The notes: generated from the letters alone by a model not told the origin. A stretch of DNA of 64,000 bases from Terriglobales bacterium (GCA_035573675.1 DATMAB010000027.1:248001-312000), one strand, 5' to 3'; positions 45,521 through 54,889 are shown, numbered from the stretch's first letter. A program made the numbers and translations.

Positions 45521-46579
45521 ATGTTCATCGACGAAGCCAAAATCCGGGTGAAAGCGGGCGACGGAGGCAACGGCTGCGTGGCCTTCCGGCGGGAGAAGTT
45601 CGTGCCCCGCGGCGGGCCTTCGGGCGGCGATGGCGGCAAGGGCGGCGACGTCTATCTGGAATCCTCCGAGCGCCACAACACGCTGGTGCACTTCCGCTTC
45701 AATCCGGAATACAAAGCCGAACGCGGGCGGCACGGCGAAGGCTCGAACAAAACCGGTCGCGACGGAGCCGACATCGTGCTGAAAGTGCCGGTGGGTACCG
45801 TCGTCTACGACGAGGACACGGGCGAGCGCGTGCACGACTTCGCACGCGCCGACGAGCGCATCTGCATCGCCCGCGGCGGACGCGGCGGGCGCGGCAATGC
45901 CCGCTTCGCCACTTCGACCCACCAGGCGCCGCGCGAGTCCGAGCCCGGGCGTCCCGGAGAAGAGCGCCATCTGCGCCTGGAGCTGAAGCTGCTGGCGGAC
46001 GTGGGGCTGGTGGGCTATCCCAACGTGGGCAAGTCCACGCTGATCTCGCGCATCTCGGCGGCGCGGCCCAAGATCGCCGACTACCCGTTCACCACCCTCC
46101 AGCCCAACCTGGGCGTGGTGGCGGTGGGCGAGGCGGCGGAAATGTTCAGCTTCGTGGTCGCTGATATTCCCGGGCTCATCGAAGGTGCGCACGCAGGCGC
46201 CGGCCTGGGCACGCAGTTCCTGAAGCACATCGAGCGCACGCGCCTGCTGGTGCACCTGGTGGACGTGAGCGAGGCGAGCGGCCGCCCCGATCCGGTGGAA
46301 GATTTCAACGTCATCATGAACGAGCTGGAGAGCTTCGGCGCGGGCCTGGAGCGGAAGCCCATGATGGTGGTGGCGTCGAAGCTGGACATCGCCGACCGCA
46401 AGTCACGCGACTCGAAGCTCGCCCGCCTGCGCCGCCACGCCCGGAAGCTCAAGCTCGAGTTCCATGCCATTTCCGCCGTGGCCGGCGAAGGGATCGACGA
46501 GCTCAAGTATGCGATGGCCGAGCGTGTGCGCCGGTTGCGCTCCCGGGTGACGGCTCTCGCCGCGGATTCACGCGGATAG
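45521..46579 (+). CDS. obg: GTPase Obg/CgtA
   Basis: This 352-residue essential GTPase acts in late 50S assembly. The glycine-rich Obg fold covers residues 1-158 ([46 protein letters not shown]). The G domain has [11 protein letters not shown] (G1), [12 protein letters not shown] (G2), [10 protein letters not shown] (G3) and ASKLDIA (G4). The C-terminal OCT domain is absent, as in many bacteria. The last residues ADSRG and the stop codon come from a dispersed repeat. It is in the conserved rplU-rpmA-obg-nadD-rsfS order. Confidence 0.96.
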   Translation: MFIDEAKIRVKAGDGGNGCVAFRREKFVPRGGPSGGDGGKGGDVYLESSERHNTLVHFRFNPEYKAERGRHGEGSNKTGRDGADIVLKVPVGTVVYDEDTGERVHDFARADERICIARGGRGGRGNARFATSTHQAPRESEPGRPGEERHLRLELKLLADVGLVGYPNVGKSTLISRISAARPKIADYPFTTLQPNLGVVAVGEAAEMFSFVVADIPGLIEGAHAGAGLGTQFLKHIERTRLLVHLVDVSEASGRPDPVEDFNVIMNELESFGAGLERKPMMVVASKLDIADRKSRDSKLARLRRHARKLKLEFHAISAVAGEGIDELKYAMAERVRRLRSRVTALAADSRG

Positions 46580-46629
46580 ACGCGGATTCTCTGTGTTCCT
46601 CCGTGTCCTCTGTGGTTAAACTCACGACA
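46561..46629. repeat. Dispersed repeats overlapping the obg stop
   Basis: 'cgcggattcacgcggatagacgcggatt' begins inside obg and contains its TAG stop. 'ctctgtgttcctccgtgtcctctgtggttaaa' follows and ends nine bases before the nadD GTG. Confidence 0.75.
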
Positions 46630-47280
46630 GTGCGAATTGCCCTTTTCGGCGGGACGTTTGACCCGGTGCACCGCGGACACTTGGCGGTTGCGCGCGCGGC
46701 CATTCGGCGCTATCGGCTGGACCGGGTGCTGTTCGCGCCCGCTGACCTGCCGCCGCACAAACTCAAGCGTCCGCTCACGCCTTTTTTCCATCGCCTGGCG
46801 ATGCTGGCGCTGGCGGTTTCCGGAGAAGGCCGTTTCGTGGTCTCGGCGGTGGATGCGGCCGGCAAGCGCACGCGCGCCAGCTACTCCATCGAGACGGTAC
46901 GCCGGCTGAAGCGGCGCCTGGGCAAGCGCGACCGCCTGTTCTTCCTCATCGGCATGGATGCCTTCAAGGACATCGCCACCTGGTACCGGCCGGAGGCGCT
47001 GCTCAAAGAGTGCGACTTCATCGTCGCCAGCCGGCCGGGATTCTCGTTGAAAGACGCGTTCGACGCTTTACCCCTCCGCCTGAAGCCCAAGGCGATCGTC
47101 GATCGCAAGCGCCACGCTATCGCGTTGGGAAAGACCACGGTGTACCTGATGGGCGGCGTGCGCGTGCCCGTCTCCGCCACTGAGGTGCGGGCGGCGGCGC
47201 GGCGGGGGAAGTCGCTCGCGACGCTGGTGCCGGCGCGCGTTGCGGCGTACATCCGCCGGGCCGGTCTTTACAAACGTTAG
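46630..47280 (+). CDS. nadD: Nicotinate-nucleotide adenylyltransferase
   Basis: This 216-residue enzyme adenylates nicotinate mononucleotide in NAD synthesis. It shows RIALFGGTFDPVHRGHLAVARAA (the H-x-G-H nucleotidyltransferase motif), PPHKLKRPLTP and the C-terminal VPVSATEVRAAARRG, the ISSTxIR equivalent. The GTG at 46630 is used because upstream in-frame bases are dispersed repeat. It lies between obg and rsfS as in many bacteria. Confidence 0.93.
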   Translation: MRIALFGGTFDPVHRGHLAVARAAIRRYRLDRVLFAPADLPPHKLKRPLTPFFHRLAMLALAVSGEGRFVVSAVDAAGKRTRASYSIETVRRLKRRLGKRDRLFFLIGMDAFKDIATWYRPEALLKECDFIVASRPGFSLKDAFDALPLRLKPKAIVDRKRHAIALGKTTVYLMGGVRVPVSATEVRAAARRGKSLATLVPARVAAYIRRAGLYKR

Positions 47281-47425
47281 CCACGGATTTGCACGGATAA
47301 ACACGGATTCCAGAAGCTCACCACTGAGGTCACCCTTCGGCCTCGCTCAGGGCGGGCTCCGGCAACGCGAAGGACCAGCCCTGGTGGAGTTTGCATCCGT
47401 GTAATCCGTGTTCATCCGTGGCAAG
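47281..47425. repeat. Dispersed repeats between nadD and rsfS
   Basis: 'cacggatttgcacggataaacacggatt' at 47283-47310, 'cacccttcggcctcgctcagggcgggctc' at 47331-47359, and the inverted 'ccgtgtaatccgtgttcatccgtggc' at 47397-47422. The outer elements are inverted copies and can form a long stem. Confidence 0.7.
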
Positions 47426-47497
47426 GCACTTCTCGCTGACGCGCGGCCACGCCGTCCAGTCGCTCACGCTATACTGGTCACGCCCACATATACACGA

Positions 47498-47935
47498 ATG
47501 AGCACCGCGCAGATCCGCCGCCAGGTCGCCCAAGCCATCGCCGCCTGCCAATCGAAGAAAGCTGAAAACCTCACCGTGCTGCAGATGGACGCTGCGGCGT
47601 CGGCCTTCACCGACTATTTCGTTTTGTGCACGGGGCTGAACCCGCGCCAGATCCAGGCCATCTCGGACGAAGTGGAAGAAAAGCTGGAGAAAGCGGGGCT
47701 GCGGCCCACGCACGTCGAGGGCTACCACCAGGCCGAGTGGGTGCTGCTGGACTACGTGGACTTCGTGGTGCACGTGTTCAGCGAGCGGGCGCGCAACTAC
47801 TACGACCTGGAGCGGCTGTGGAAGTCGGCGCGGCGGCTGGACCCGGCGACGCTGAAGGTCGCTGTGCCGCGGGCTCGTACCGGGGCGCGTCGTGCGGCGA
47901 AGCCGCGCAAAACGGTAAGCCGCCGGAGGCGCTGA
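47498..47935 (+). CDS. rsfS: Ribosomal silencing factor RsfS
   Basis: This 145-residue protein binds L14 and blocks subunit joining when nutrients fail. The family core is present: KAENLTVLQMDAAASAFTDYFVLCTGLNPRQIQAISDEVEEKLEK ... VEGYHQAEWVLLDYVDFVVHVFSERARNYYDLERLW. A basic C-terminal tail of about 30 residues follows. ATG 47498 begins MSTAQIRRQV. It lies downstream of nadD and five bases before the next gene. Confidence 0.95.
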   Translation: MSTAQIRRQVAQAIAACQSKKAENLTVLQMDAAASAFTDYFVLCTGLNPRQIQAISDEVEEKLEKAGLRPTHVEGYHQAEWVLLDYVDFVVHVFSERARNYYDLERLWKSARRLDPATLKVAVPRARTGARRAAKPRKTVSRRRR

Positions 47936-47940
47936 TCGCC

Positions 47941-48888
47941 ATGCCGCGCGACGGCAGGAGCGCCGGCGCTTCGGAGATCCTGCACACCTGGATCGCCGCC
48001 GATCCGAAATCCGTACGCCTGCTGGAGCAGGTGAAGCGCGTGGCGGCGAGTTCCTCCACCGTCCTCATCCGCGGCGAGAGCGGCACAGGCAAGGACCTGC
48101 TGGCCACGCTGCTGCACTATCTTTCTGCGGGGCGCGCGGAGCCCCTGGTGAAGATCGATTGCGCCAGCCTGCCGCCGGAGCTGGTGGAGAGCGAACTGTT
48201 CGGCTACGAGCGCGGAGCTTTCACCGGGGCCACGCAGATGAAGCGCGGGCGGCTGGAAATGGCCGGCGCCGGCAGCATCGTGCTCGATGAAGTGGCGGCG
48301 CTGCCGCTGGCCGTGCAGGCCAAGATCCTGCGGGCCGTGGAGGAAAAACGCTGCGAGCGCCTCGGCGGCGACCGCCCCCTCCGCCTCGCCGCCCGTATCA
48401 TCGCGCTTACCAGCGCCGACTTGGAGCATGCCGTCGCGCGGCACAGCTTCCGCGAAGACCTGTTCTACCGCTTGAACGTGATCCCGCTGGTTATTCCGCC
48501 GTTGCGCGAGCGGCCGGCGGACATCCGTCCGCTCGCTCTGCATTTCCTGAAGGCGCTGGCCGAGACCCATCGCCGTGCCGGGATGCGCCTGGCACCGGCG
48601 ACCCTGCACACCTTCGAACGGTATAGCTTCCCCGGCAACGTGCGCGAGTTGCGCAACCTGATCGAGCGCGCGGTGGTCTATGGAACTGCTCCCGAGATTC
48701 AGCCGGAAGATCTGCCTGCCACCGTGCGCGAAGGCCGGGAGCGCCGCATGACGCTCGCAGAGATGGAGCGCGCCTATATCGCGGAAGTCTTGGACGCGGT
48801 GCGAGGGAAAAAGTCGAAGGCGGCGGAGATCCTGGGCATCAGCCGGAAGACTCTGTTGGAAAAGCGGAAGAAGTACGGGCTGGATTGA
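47941..48888 (+). CDS. Sigma-54 interaction AAA+ activator without receiver domain
   Basis: This 315-residue protein is an enhancer-binding-protein core. It has Walker A GESGTGKD, the sigma-54 contact loop GAFTGA (in GYERGAFTGATQ), Walker B GSIVLDEVAALP, and FREDLFYRLNVIPLVIPPLRERPADI. The C-terminal Fis-type helix-turn-helix is present (KSKAAEILGISRKTLLEKRKKYGLD). There is no N-terminal receiver, PAS or GAF domain; only about 20 residues precede the AAA+ domain. It is likely controlled by its level or by a partner. It follows rsfS by five bases. Confidence 0.9.
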   Translation: MPRDGRSAGASEILHTWIAADPKSVRLLEQVKRVAASSSTVLIRGESGTGKDLLATLLHYLSAGRAEPLVKIDCASLPPELVESELFGYERGAFTGATQMKRGRLEMAGAGSIVLDEVAALPLAVQAKILRAVEEKRCERLGGDRPLRLAARIIALTSADLEHAVARHSFREDLFYRLNVIPLVIPPLRERPADIRPLALHFLKALAETHRRAGMRLAPATLHTFERYSFPGNVRELRNLIERAVVYGTAPEIQPEDLPATVREGRERRMTLAEMERAYIAEVLDAVRGKKSKAAEILGISRKTLLEKRKKYGLD

Positions 48889-48894
48889 AACTGC

Positions 48895-48985
48895 TTGGCC
48901 GCGAATCAACGCGGATGACACGGATCTTATTTCGTGGATGATCTCATCAATCTCCGTGCCTCCGTGTCTCCGTGGTGAGGTGTTG
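48895..48985. repeat. Dispersed repeats between convergent genes
   Basis: 'ggccgcgaatcaacgcggatgacacggatc' is followed by 'tctccgtgcctccgtgtctccgtggtgag'. The second unit lies partly inside the leftward gene ending at 48947 and encodes its last residues. Confidence 0.7.
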
Positions 48986-49411
48986 CTTCGCCTCCCACGG
49001 CCCCAGCGTGCGGATATAAGCGTCCACGGTCTCGAGCTGAGCGAGCTCGATGCGGCAGCCGGCTTGCTCGGAGATTTCCTGCAACGCAGTCTCGAGCGCT
49101 ACCGTGTGCAGCGAGTCGAACAGCGATTCATCCACCACGCTGCCTTCCCACAGACGGTCGTCCGGCCGCAGCAGTGTGCGCGGCACGCCGGTGGCCCGCT
49201 CCAGGTCCTCCAGCAGCTTGAACACGACTTCTTTTGGCAGCCCGGAACTCTGGTAGTAGGTCGCGAAGAAGGCTTCCGGCGATAACGGGGAGCGTCGCCG
49301 GATGCCCGCCGTGCGGCGCCGCTGCGCCACGAGGTTCCACAGCCAGGCGCCGGAGATGGCCAGCGGCACCACCACCATGACCACCAGCCCGACCTTGAGC
49401 AGGGTCTCCAT
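48947..49411 (-). CDS. Membrane-anchored hypothetical protein with acyl-carrier-like helical domain
   Basis: This 154-residue protein has an N-terminal membrane helix (METLLKVGLVVMVVVPLAISGAWLWNLVA) and then SPEAFFATYYQSSGLPKEVVFKLLEDLERATGVPRTLLRPDDRLWEGSVVDESLFDSLHTVALETALQEISEQAG. The latter has the helix pattern and L-x-P-x-D-x-L segment of acyl-carrier-like/DUF1493 proteins. That assignment is tentative. The last residues (LTTETRRHGD) and the TGA are encoded by a dispersed repeat. The start at 49411 is the first Met before the helix. Confidence 0.6.
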   Translation of the reverse strand: METLLKVGLVVMVVVPLAISGAWLWNLVAQRRRTAGIRRRSPLSPEAFFATYYQSSGLPKEVVFKLLEDLERATGVPRTLLRPDDRLWEGSVVDESLFDSLHTVALETALQEISEQAGCRIELAQLETVDAYIRTLGPWEAKQHLTTETRRHGD

Positions 49412-49497
49412 GGGCGATTTCGGGAGAGGCTCGATTTTACGCGGCCGCGCGGCTCTGCGTCTTGGCAAGCCGGGCTGGTAGCATAGTGCGTCTCCCA

Positions 49498-49535
49498 AAG
49501 ACTGAGAACTGAGAACCGGGAACTGAGAACTGCGT
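49498..49535. repeat. 'gactgagaactgagaaccgggaactgagaact' repeat before rlmH
   Basis: The repeat runs to three bases before the rlmH GTG, and no ribosome site is visible. It is the same family as before gyrA and rpmA. Confidence 0.7.
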
Positions 49536-49982
49536 GTGAAGCTCCACATCGCCTGGATCGGGAAGACGAAAGAAAGCGCCATCCGCGCGCTGACCGAGGA
49601 GTATCTGAAGCGGCTGGGACGCTACACGCCCACCGAGCCCCATGAGCTGGCCGACGAAGCCGCGCTGCTCAAGCTGGTGGAAAAATCCAGCGGGCGCACA
49701 CGGCCGACGTTCGTGGTGCTGGACGAGAAAGGGCGGCAGTTCACCTCCCAGGACTTCGCCGACCTGCTGCGCGACCAGCAGCAGCGCGGCGCCCAGAACC
49801 TGATCTTCGCCGTCGGCCCGGCCGACGGGTTCGCTCACAACACGCGCCACGTCGCCGACCTCGTGGTCTCCTTCGGCAAGATCACCCTGGCACACGAACT
49901 GGCGCGCGTCGTCCTGCTCGAACAACTCTACCGGGGATTTACAATCCTGCATGGGCATCCGTACCACAGAAGCAGTGGCTAG
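49536..49982 (+). CDS. rlmH: 23S rRNA pseudouridine1915-N3 methyltransferase
   Basis: This 148-residue SPOUT methyltransferase has the family's parts: KLHIAWIGKTKESAIRALTEEYLKRLGRYTP, VVLDEKGRQFTSQDFADLL, LIFAVGPADGF (the knot glycine loop) and the end LEQLYRGFTILHGHPYHR. It methylates the pseudouridine at position 1915 of 23S rRNA. It starts with GTG. The last SSG and the TAG stop fall in an 'agtggctagtggtcagtggccagtgg' repeat. Confidence 0.95.
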   Translation: MKLHIAWIGKTKESAIRALTEEYLKRLGRYTPTEPHELADEAALLKLVEKSSGRTRPTFVVLDEKGRQFTSQDFADLLRDQQQRGAQNLIFAVGPADGFAHNTRHVADLVVSFGKITLAHELARVVLLEQLYRGFTILHGHPYHRSSG

Positions 49983-50052
49983 TGGTCAGTGGCCAGTGGC
50001 AGGCAAAATCCTCTCGAAAAACGAAAAACGAGAAACGGGAAACGAGGAACCG
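49974..50052. repeat. Two repeat families joined at the rlmH-cobO junction
   Basis: 'agtggctagtggtcagtggccagtggc' begins within rlmH and supplies its stop. 'cgaaaaacgaaaaacgagaaacgggaaacgaggaac' follows and ends just before the cobO ATG at 50058. Confidence 0.7.
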
Positions 50053-50057
50053 GCGTC

Positions 50058-50594
50058 ATGGCTGACGTTCGCCGCGGTCTGATCATCGTGCATACCGGTC
50101 CCGGCAAGGGCAAGACCACCGCCGCCATGGGGACCGCCTTGCGTGCCGTCGGCCAGGGCATGAAAGTCCTGATGCTGCAGTTTCTGAAGGGCTCGTGGCA
50201 CTACGGCGAGCTGGATGCCGTGCAGGCCTTCGGCGACAAGTTCGTGATGAAGCAGATGGGCCGTGGCTTTGTGAAGGTGGGTGGCGCCGAGCCTGACCCG
50301 GAAGACGTGCGCATGGTGGCCGAGGCCTGGGCGGAGGCGGAGAAGGCCATTCTCTCGGGCGACTGGGATTTGGTGATCCTGGACGAGATCAACTACGCCA
50401 TCAGCTACGGCATGCTCGACCCGGCAAAAGTCGTGGAAACACTGAAAAAGAAGCCGGAGATGGTGCACGTCATCTTGACGGGGCGTAACGCGCATCCGAC
50501 AATCGTCGAGCTGGCCGACACCGTCACCGAGATGCGCCAGGTCAAGCATGCCTACGAGAAGGGCGTGATGGCGCAGCGGGGCATAGAATACTGA
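50058..50594 (+). CDS. cobO: Cob(I)yrinic acid a,c-diamide adenosyltransferase
   Basis: This 178-residue CobA/BtuR-type enzyme adds the adenosyl group to cobalt in corrinoid synthesis or salvage. It has the P-loop GPGKGKTTAAMGTALRAVGQGMKVLMLQFLKGSWHYGEL, DLVILDEINYAISYGML (Walker B) and LTGRNAHPTIVELADTVTEMRQVKHAYEKGVMAQRGIEY, the family C-terminus. No other cobalamin genes or B12 riboswitch are in the window, so it may serve salvage. Confidence 0.93.
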   Translation: MADVRRGLIIVHTGPGKGKTTAAMGTALRAVGQGMKVLMLQFLKGSWHYGELDAVQAFGDKFVMKQMGRGFVKVGGAEPDPEDVRMVAEAWAEAEKAILSGDWDLVILDEINYAISYGMLDPAKVVETLKKKPEMVHVILTGRNAHPTIVELADTVTEMRQVKHAYEKGVMAQRGIEY

Positions 50595-50772
50595 GTACCG
50601 AGTGGCAAGTTGCGGGTACAGAGTTCGCGGTGACGGCTTTGCTTTTGCAGTTTAATGGCAACTAACCACTGACCCCTGGCAACCGCCGGCTATTGAGTAC
50701 GGATTTCATGGTGCAGAGTTTGCTTTTGCAGTTACTGACAACTAGCCACTGACCACTGGCAACTGTCTTTCG
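50595..50772. repeat. 'aactaaccactgacccctggcaac' repeats upstream of accD
   Basis: Two copies, at about 50659-50685 and 50727-50763 (gacaactagccactgaccactggcaactg), flank a partly duplicated segment ('gtacggatttcatggtgcagagtttgcttttgcagtt' against 'gtacagagttcgcggtgacggctttgcttttgcagtt'). The second copy ends nine bases before the accD ATG. No gene is seen. Confidence 0.7.
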
Positions 50773-51633
<861 letters not shown>

Positions 51634-51746
51634 TAATTGGCAATTCGCTACAGCGATAAGCAATAAGCGGCAAGCGATAAGCAATCAGGCTCTCATCCGC
51701 TAAAATCACCCCTGGCAACTAACCGCTGGCCACTGACCACTGCTTC
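51634..51746. repeat. Repeat-filled accD-folC spacer
   Basis: 'cgataagcaataagcggcaagcgataagcaatca' at 51654-51687 is followed by 'ggcaactaaccgctggccactgaccactgcttc' directly before the folC ATG. A short unique piece (51688-51713) may hold a -10 (taaaat). Confidence 0.7.
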
Positions 51747-53102
51747 ATGTCCTACGCCGCTGCCGTTGAACGCCTGCTCGCCCTCGGCCACGAACTGCAC
51801 GCCACGCCCTCACACAAGTTCGACCTCGGGAACATGCGGGTGCTGCTGGAGGCGCTCGCTCATCCTGAGCGCAAGTTCTCCAGTGTGCTGATCGCCGGCA
51901 CCAACGGCAAGGGCTCGACGGCGGCCACGCTTGCCTCGATCCTCGAAGTCGCAGGCCACCGCACCGGCCTTTACACCTCGCCGCACCTGCTGCGCGTGAA
52001 CGAACGTATTCGCGTGATGGGCGAAGAGATTTCGGACGACGAGTTTGCCAAGGCGCACGAACGAGTCGAGGAAGCCGCGCAGAAGCTGGTAACGGCGGGC
52101 TCCCTGCCCTGGCATCCCAGCTTCTTTGAGATGCTGACGGCCATGGCTTTCGAGCACTTCGCCAGGACCGGCGTGCGGCTGGCCGTGCTCGAAGTCGGCA
52201 TGGGCGGGCGGCTGGACGCCACCAATGTAGTCGAGCCCGTCCTCAGCGTCATCACGGACATCGCGCTCGACCACCAGAAGTTCCTCGGCAACACCATCGC
52301 CGAGATCGCGCGCGAGAAGGCGGGCATCATCCGCCCGGGCGGCGTGGTGGTGACGCTGCCGCAGCATCCGGAAGCGAATGACGTGCTGGGCAATACCATC
52401 CTGGAGCGCGACGCCCGTGGCGTGAACGCGGTGCCCTACGTGCCACCGGTTTCGCCGGGATCGGAACTGGAAACTCGCAACTGGAAACGGGAAACTGATT
52501 TTCGCTCGCATTATCCCCTTGAAGTTCTCGGCTCGACCATCACCGTCGATTCCCCTCTCGCCGGCCGCCACCAGCTTCGCAACTTGGCGCTGGCCATCGC
52601 GGCCGCAGTTGAACTCAATGCACAAGGCTTTGCGCTGACCGCGCGTGACGTCGAGCGCGGCATCCGCGAAACCCGCTGGCGGGGCCGCCTGGAGATGCTG
52701 CCCGCCGCGGCAGGCCGCCCGGCAGTGCTGCTGGACGCCGCCCACAACCCGGCCGGGGCCTGGGCGCTGCGGGCAGCGCTTTCAGAGCTGGCGGGTGAGC
52801 AGCCGGTCACGCTGGTCTTTGCGGCCATGCGGGACAAGGCCATCGGCGAGATGGCCGAGATCCTGTTCCCCGTGGCTGCCCATGTTGTCGCCACGCGCGC
52901 GCAAAACCCGCGTTCGGCCACGCCCGATGAGGTGCGCGCCGCCGCGGCGCGCCTGGGCCAGGAGATTGCCGCCGAACCCGACGTCCCCGCTGCCCTGCGC
53001 CGCGCTTTTCAGTTCGCCGGACCGGATGGGCTGGTCGTCGTGGCCGGCTCCATTTACATTATCGGCGAAGCGATAGAGACCATTGAATCAGTCAATCAGT
53101 GA
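51747..53102 (+). CDS. folC: Bifunctional folylpolyglutamate / dihydrofolate synthase
   Basis: This 451-residue Mur-ligase-fold enzyme adds glutamate to folates. It has the ATP loop IAGTNGKGSTAATLASIL, TGLYTSPHLLRVNERI, LEVGMGGRLDATNVV, ITDIALDHQKFLG and the C-terminal LLDAAHNPAGAWALRAAL. Residues about 239-251 (ELETRNWKRETDF) are encoded by an in-frame dispersed repeat. The end ESVNQ and the stop lie in another repeat. It follows accD by 113 bases. Confidence 0.95.
   Translation: MSYAAAVERLLALGHELHATPSHKFDLGNMRVLLEALAHPERKFSSVLIAGTNGKGSTAATLASILEVAGHRTGLYTSPHLLRVNERIRVMGEEISDDEFAKAHERVEEAAQKLVTAGSLPWHPSFFEMLTAMAFEHFARTGVRLAVLEVGMGGRLDATNVVEPVLSVITDIALDHQKFLGNTIAEIAREKAGIIRPGGVVVTLPQHPEANDVLGNTILERDARGVNAVPYVPPVSPGSELETRNWKRETDFRSHYPLEVLGSTITVDSPLAGRHQLRNLALAIAAAVELNAQGFALTARDVERGIRETRWRGRLEMLPAAAGRPAVLLDAAHNPAGAWALRAALSELAGEQPVTLVFAAMRDKAIGEMAEILFPVAAHVVATRAQNPRSATPDEVRAAAARLGQEIAAEPDVPAALRRAFQFAGPDGLVVVAGSIYIIGEAIETIESVNQ
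52463..52500 (+). repeat. Dispersed repeat in frame inside folC
   Basis: 'ggaactggaaactcgcaactggaaacgggaaactgatt' has the same period and words as the intergenic 'gaaaacgagaaacgggaaacgagg' at 50020-50050. It adds about 12 hydrophilic residues to FolC without breaking the frame. Confidence 0.65.
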
Positions 53103-53185
53103 ATCAGTGGAAAACCGTTGGGTCTTAGACGACCGGGTTGCTTTTCAATGATTCAATGACCAAATGATTCAATGATTCAATCGAT
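53085..53185. repeat. 'aatcagtcaatcagtgaatcagtgg / caatgattcaatgaccaaatgattcaatgattcaat' repeat
   Basis: The short-period repeat starts within the last codons of folC, supplies its TGA, and continues in two blocks up to eight bases before the acyltransferase start codon. Confidence 0.75.
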
Positions 53186-53193
53186 CCACTTCC

Positions 53194-53997
53194 GTGGCCA
53201 AGCGAACCAACAAGCTCCGACACACTTTAAGTCTTCTACGCTCCATCCTCATCCTCAACAATCTGATCTATCTCTACACCGTTATTCTCGGCACACTTTC
53301 GCTTCTTTCCTCGCTTTTCGACTCGAGCGGCCGCGTGCAGCACTGGTTCGCGCGCACCTGGTCGTGGCTCATCCTGAAGACGGCCATGTGCCCGGTGACG
53401 GTCGAGGGTCTGGACAAGATCGATACTTCCAAGCCCTACATGTACGCGGTCAACCATCTTTCGGCGCTGGACATCCCCGTGGTGTACGCTCACCTGCCCT
53501 TCCAGTTCCGCATCATGGCCAAGGAGGAATTGTTCCACTACCCGTTCATGGGTTGGCATCTGCGGCGCTCCGGCCAGGTTTCCATCGACCGCTCGAACGC
53601 GCTGGCTTCCATGCGGAGCCTGAACCGCGCCGCCGAGACGCTGAAGGCCGGCATGCCGCTGGTGGTCTATCCCGAGGGCGGGCGCTCGGCCTCGGGCCAA
53701 ATCATCCCCTTCCTGGGGGGCGTCTTCTACGCCGCCATCAAGGCGCAGGCGGACGTGGTTCCCATCGCCTTAGTCGGCACTTACGAGGCGCTCCCGATGG
53801 ACACCTTCCACATCATGCCGCGGCGTCTGTTGATGCTGGTGGGCGAACCCATCTCCACCGCCGGCCTGGTGCCGCGCGACATGGACGCCCTCGCCCTCAA
53901 AGTGCAAAAGGCGGTTGAAGACCTATACTATTCGTGCGCGGAAGTTCCCGATCCGCGTGTTCAACCTTCGGAAGCGGTCGCCCCGCGAAGTGGCTGA
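53194..53997 (+). CDS. plsC: 1-acyl-sn-glycerol-3-phosphate acyltransferase family protein
   Basis: This 267-residue membrane-associated enzyme has the PlsC motifs. NHLSALDIPVV contains NHxxxxD, RIMAKEELFHYPFMGWHLRRSGQVSIDRS is the GxxxIxR block, VVYPEGGRS holds EGxRS, and VVPIALVGTYEALP is the last motif. One or two N-terminal hydrophobic helices (LLRSILILNNLIYLYTVILGTLSLLSSL) anchor it. It starts with GTG; no ribosome site is visible. It probably makes phosphatidic acid, although other acyl acceptors are possible. Confidence 0.88.
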   Translation: MAKRTNKLRHTLSLLRSILILNNLIYLYTVILGTLSLLSSLFDSSGRVQHWFARTWSWLILKTAMCPVTVEGLDKIDTSKPYMYAVNHLSALDIPVVYAHLPFQFRIMAKEELFHYPFMGWHLRRSGQVSIDRSNALASMRSLNRAAETLKAGMPLVVYPEGGRSASGQIIPFLGGVFYAAIKAQADVVPIALVGTYEALPMDTFHIMPRRLLMLVGEPISTAGLVPRDMDALALKVQKAVEDLYYSCAEVPDPRVQPSEAVAPRSG

Positions 53998-54028
53998 ATG
54001 CTACATGCTGATTGCTGACTGCTGATTC
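53985..54028. repeat. 'gtggctgaatgctacatgctgattgctgactgctgatt' repeat
   Basis: It overlaps the acyltransferase stop codon (SG, TGA) and ends before the next ATG at 54032. It is the same 'gctgagtgctgaatgctg' family as at 40795-40876. Confidence 0.65.
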
Positions 54029-54031
54029 TTC

Positions 54032-54859
54032 ATGAAGCCTCGCATCGCCATCCCTGTTCCCCACTCCTCCGACAAGGACTACGACGACCGCGCCTTGCCG
54101 CAGTACAAGAAAGCCGTCGAGCAGGCCGGAGGCGAGGTCGAGGTCATCCCCCTGGACAAGAGCCAGGAAGAAGTCGCGCAACTGCTGAAGCGCTGCGACG
54201 GCGTGCTGCTGCCGGGCAGCTCCGCCGACCTCGACCCGCAGAAGTACAGCGCCAGGCGCGACCCGCACACCAATCCCGCCGACCCGGCGCGCGACGCCGT
54301 CGACGAGCTGCTGCTGCAGGATGTGCACAACATGCGCAAGCCGCTGCTGGGCATCTGCTATGGCCTGCAGGCGCTGAACGTCTGGCGCACCGGGACCCTG
54401 GTGCAGCACATCCAGAGCAGCGTGAAGCACGATGCCGGGCGGAGAGTGAAAAAAGCCCACACCGTGAGCGTCGCACCCGACTCACGGCTGGCCAAGATCC
54501 TTTCCGACGCCCCGAATACCGAGCTCTATCCCTCGCCCGACTTTACCGCCATGCAGTTCAAAGTGAATTCCAGCCATCACCAGGCGGTGAAGAAGACAGG
54601 CAGCGGCCTGCGGGTTTCCGCGCGCTGCCCTGACGACAGCATCGTCGAAGCCGTGGAGGGCACTGAGCCCGACCACTGGCTCATCGGTGTGCAGTGGCAC
54701 CCGGAGCGCACCGCCGACGAGGATCCTTGCTCCCGGGCCTTGTTCACTGCATTGGTGGAAGCCGCCCGCGAATGGCACGAAAGTCCCCGCGCCCAGGGTG
54801 AACCGGAGGGCCTGCCACCGTCGAAATTTGCCAGGCCCGCCAAAGGCAAGGTCAAGTAG
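54032..54859 (+). CDS. Gamma-glutamyl-gamma-aminobutyrate hydrolase-like class I amidotransferase
   Basis: This 275-residue protein resembles PuuD. It has GVLLPGSSADLDPQKYSARRDPHTNPADPARDAVDELLLQ, the nucleophile elbow LLGICYGLQALNVW, and the His-Glu pair in GVQWHPERTADED. It would cleave gamma-glutamyl amides. No putrescine genes are adjacent, so the substrate is open. It lies downstream of the acyltransferase on the same strand. Confidence 0.85.
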   Translation: MKPRIAIPVPHSSDKDYDDRALPQYKKAVEQAGGEVEVIPLDKSQEEVAQLLKRCDGVLLPGSSADLDPQKYSARRDPHTNPADPARDAVDELLLQDVHNMRKPLLGICYGLQALNVWRTGTLVQHIQSSVKHDAGRRVKKAHTVSVAPDSRLAKILSDAPNTELYPSPDFTAMQFKVNSSHHQAVKKTGSGLRVSARCPDDSIVEAVEGTEPDHWLIGVQWHPERTADEDPCSRALFTALVEAAREWHESPRAQGEPEGLPPSKFARPAKGKVK

Positions 54860-54889
54860 CAGACCACATTGCCTGCCGCCCTCAATCTG

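Noticed and set aside
47498-47935. Alternative upstream start of rsfS at 47408
   Set aside because: The added sequence lies in dispersed repeats and unique non-family sequence; MSTAQIRRQV is a normal RsfS start.
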